Of a DNA stretch of 64,000 bases, positions 63,531 to 64,000 are shown in pieces. The notes beneath the pieces were generated by a model, which made no database searches, was not told the DNA's origin, and saw only the letters and a list, made by a program, of their open reading frames with translations. Within the stretch, counting starts at the first letter, position 1. Each line of letters opens with the position of its first letter. A program made the position numbers and the translations under genes. Source of the DNA: Laburnicola sp. R22_1 (Eukaryota; Ascomycota; Dothideomycetes; Pleosporales; Didymosphaeriaceae); NCBI GenBank assembly GCA_014281115.1, contig JACONQ010000005.1, positions 992,001 to 1,056,000 of the forward strand. The letters are read 5' to 3'.

Positions 63531-64000
63531 CCTCACCCCCCTAAAACTTAACTAAAATTAACTTTAATAGCTAATGTAATAGCTTTCTATATAGCTGTTA
63601 GATATCAGGTCACTGGAAATCACTGTGATTTTACTGTAAAATCCAGTAGTCACGTGCGTTCGATCACATGGTCTCCTTATGACGACAGTTAGTGTAACTT
63701 AAAGTAATTTCACTGTGAGATCACTGTGAAATACATAAAGGAGACTGGCGTACTACTGTTATACTACTCCGCACTATTACTAGTGCGTCTTAGCACTAGA
63801 TAGATATTGCGTACGATAGCTAAGCTTCTCCGAGAGAGATGACTCGACAATCAATTCATCATCAAATCCATTACTTTCATCTCATCTTATCAAAGATACT
63901 TACGTATCTAATAATAGCTAACTCTACTAGTATAAAATATCTACTATATATTCTTATTATTAATAAAAATAGTAACTTTACTAAATTTTATATATATATA
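63531..64000. other. Start of a second AT-rich region
   Basis: Composition shifts after about 63530. 63610-63740 contains several forms of TCACTGTGA and its near inverts (TTTCACTGTGAGATCACTG), suggesting a small inverted-repeat element, but I could not set its ends. From 63890 the text is as AT-rich as the large nest. Confidence 0.4.

Overview
This window reads as chromosomal DNA of a filamentous ascomycete (Pezizomycotina, possibly Dothideomycetes). Genes have short GT-AG introns (about 45-200 nt) with CTAAC-type branch sites. Recognisable proteins include NAR1 and an Ime2-type kinase. There is also a 35-kb AT-rich block whose old transposons are full of TAG/TAA stops where CAG, CAA or TGG is expected, the signature of repeat-induced point mutation (RIP, CpA to TpA).

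Layout. (1) 1 to about 35.7 kb: a RIP-degraded nest of transposons with no intact gene. It holds a minus-strand Ty3/gypsy remnant split by a complete 6600-bp Ty1/copia element (180-bp LTRs, 5-bp target duplication, half-tRNA primer site, polypurine tract). It also holds two copies of a long element I cannot classify (about 13.6-25.1 kb and 27.8-34.9 kb). Copy A is interrupted by a pogo/Fot1-like transposon, a Tc1-like transposon, a solo LTR, a long-target-duplication insertion and a short retroposon. Copy B carries its own insertions. Most boundaries are set to the base by target-site duplications and by comparing the two copies. (2) 35.7-39.0 kb: transition and leader DNA without a convincing gene. 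(3) 39.0-44.4 kb: a five-exon kinesin gene. (4) 45.9-47.3 kb: what looks like a non-coding snoRNA host gene, with introns holding at least five box C/D snoRNA candidates. Several carry 11-15-nt antisense matches to conserved 18S or 25S rRNA. (5) 48.2-49.6 kb: a probable but possibly damaged gene of unknown function on the minus strand. (6) 49.9-51.3 kb: an intact 1344-bp Tc1-like transposon with perfect 47-bp terminal inverted repeats and a 364-aa DD34E transposase. (7) 53.5-56.0 kb: an Ime2/MAK-type protein kinase with a leader intron. (8) 58.3-62.3 kb: a divergent pair, NAR1 (minus) and a family-25-like glycosyltransferase (plus). (9) 63.05-63.15 kb: an elongator tRNA-Met(CAT) with a 31-nt intron and a T7 terminator. 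AT-rich DNA returns after about 63.53 kb.

The genes are ordinary housekeeping or signalling genes with no shared pathway: microtubule transport, rRNA modification, meiotic or developmental kinase signalling, cytosolic Fe-S assembly, glycan transfer and translation. The least routine content is the snoRNA host locus, the unclassified two-copy element with terminal tandem arrays, a three-copy A-tailed short retroposon family, and the intact transposon. rRNA matches are from memory and need a direct alignment.
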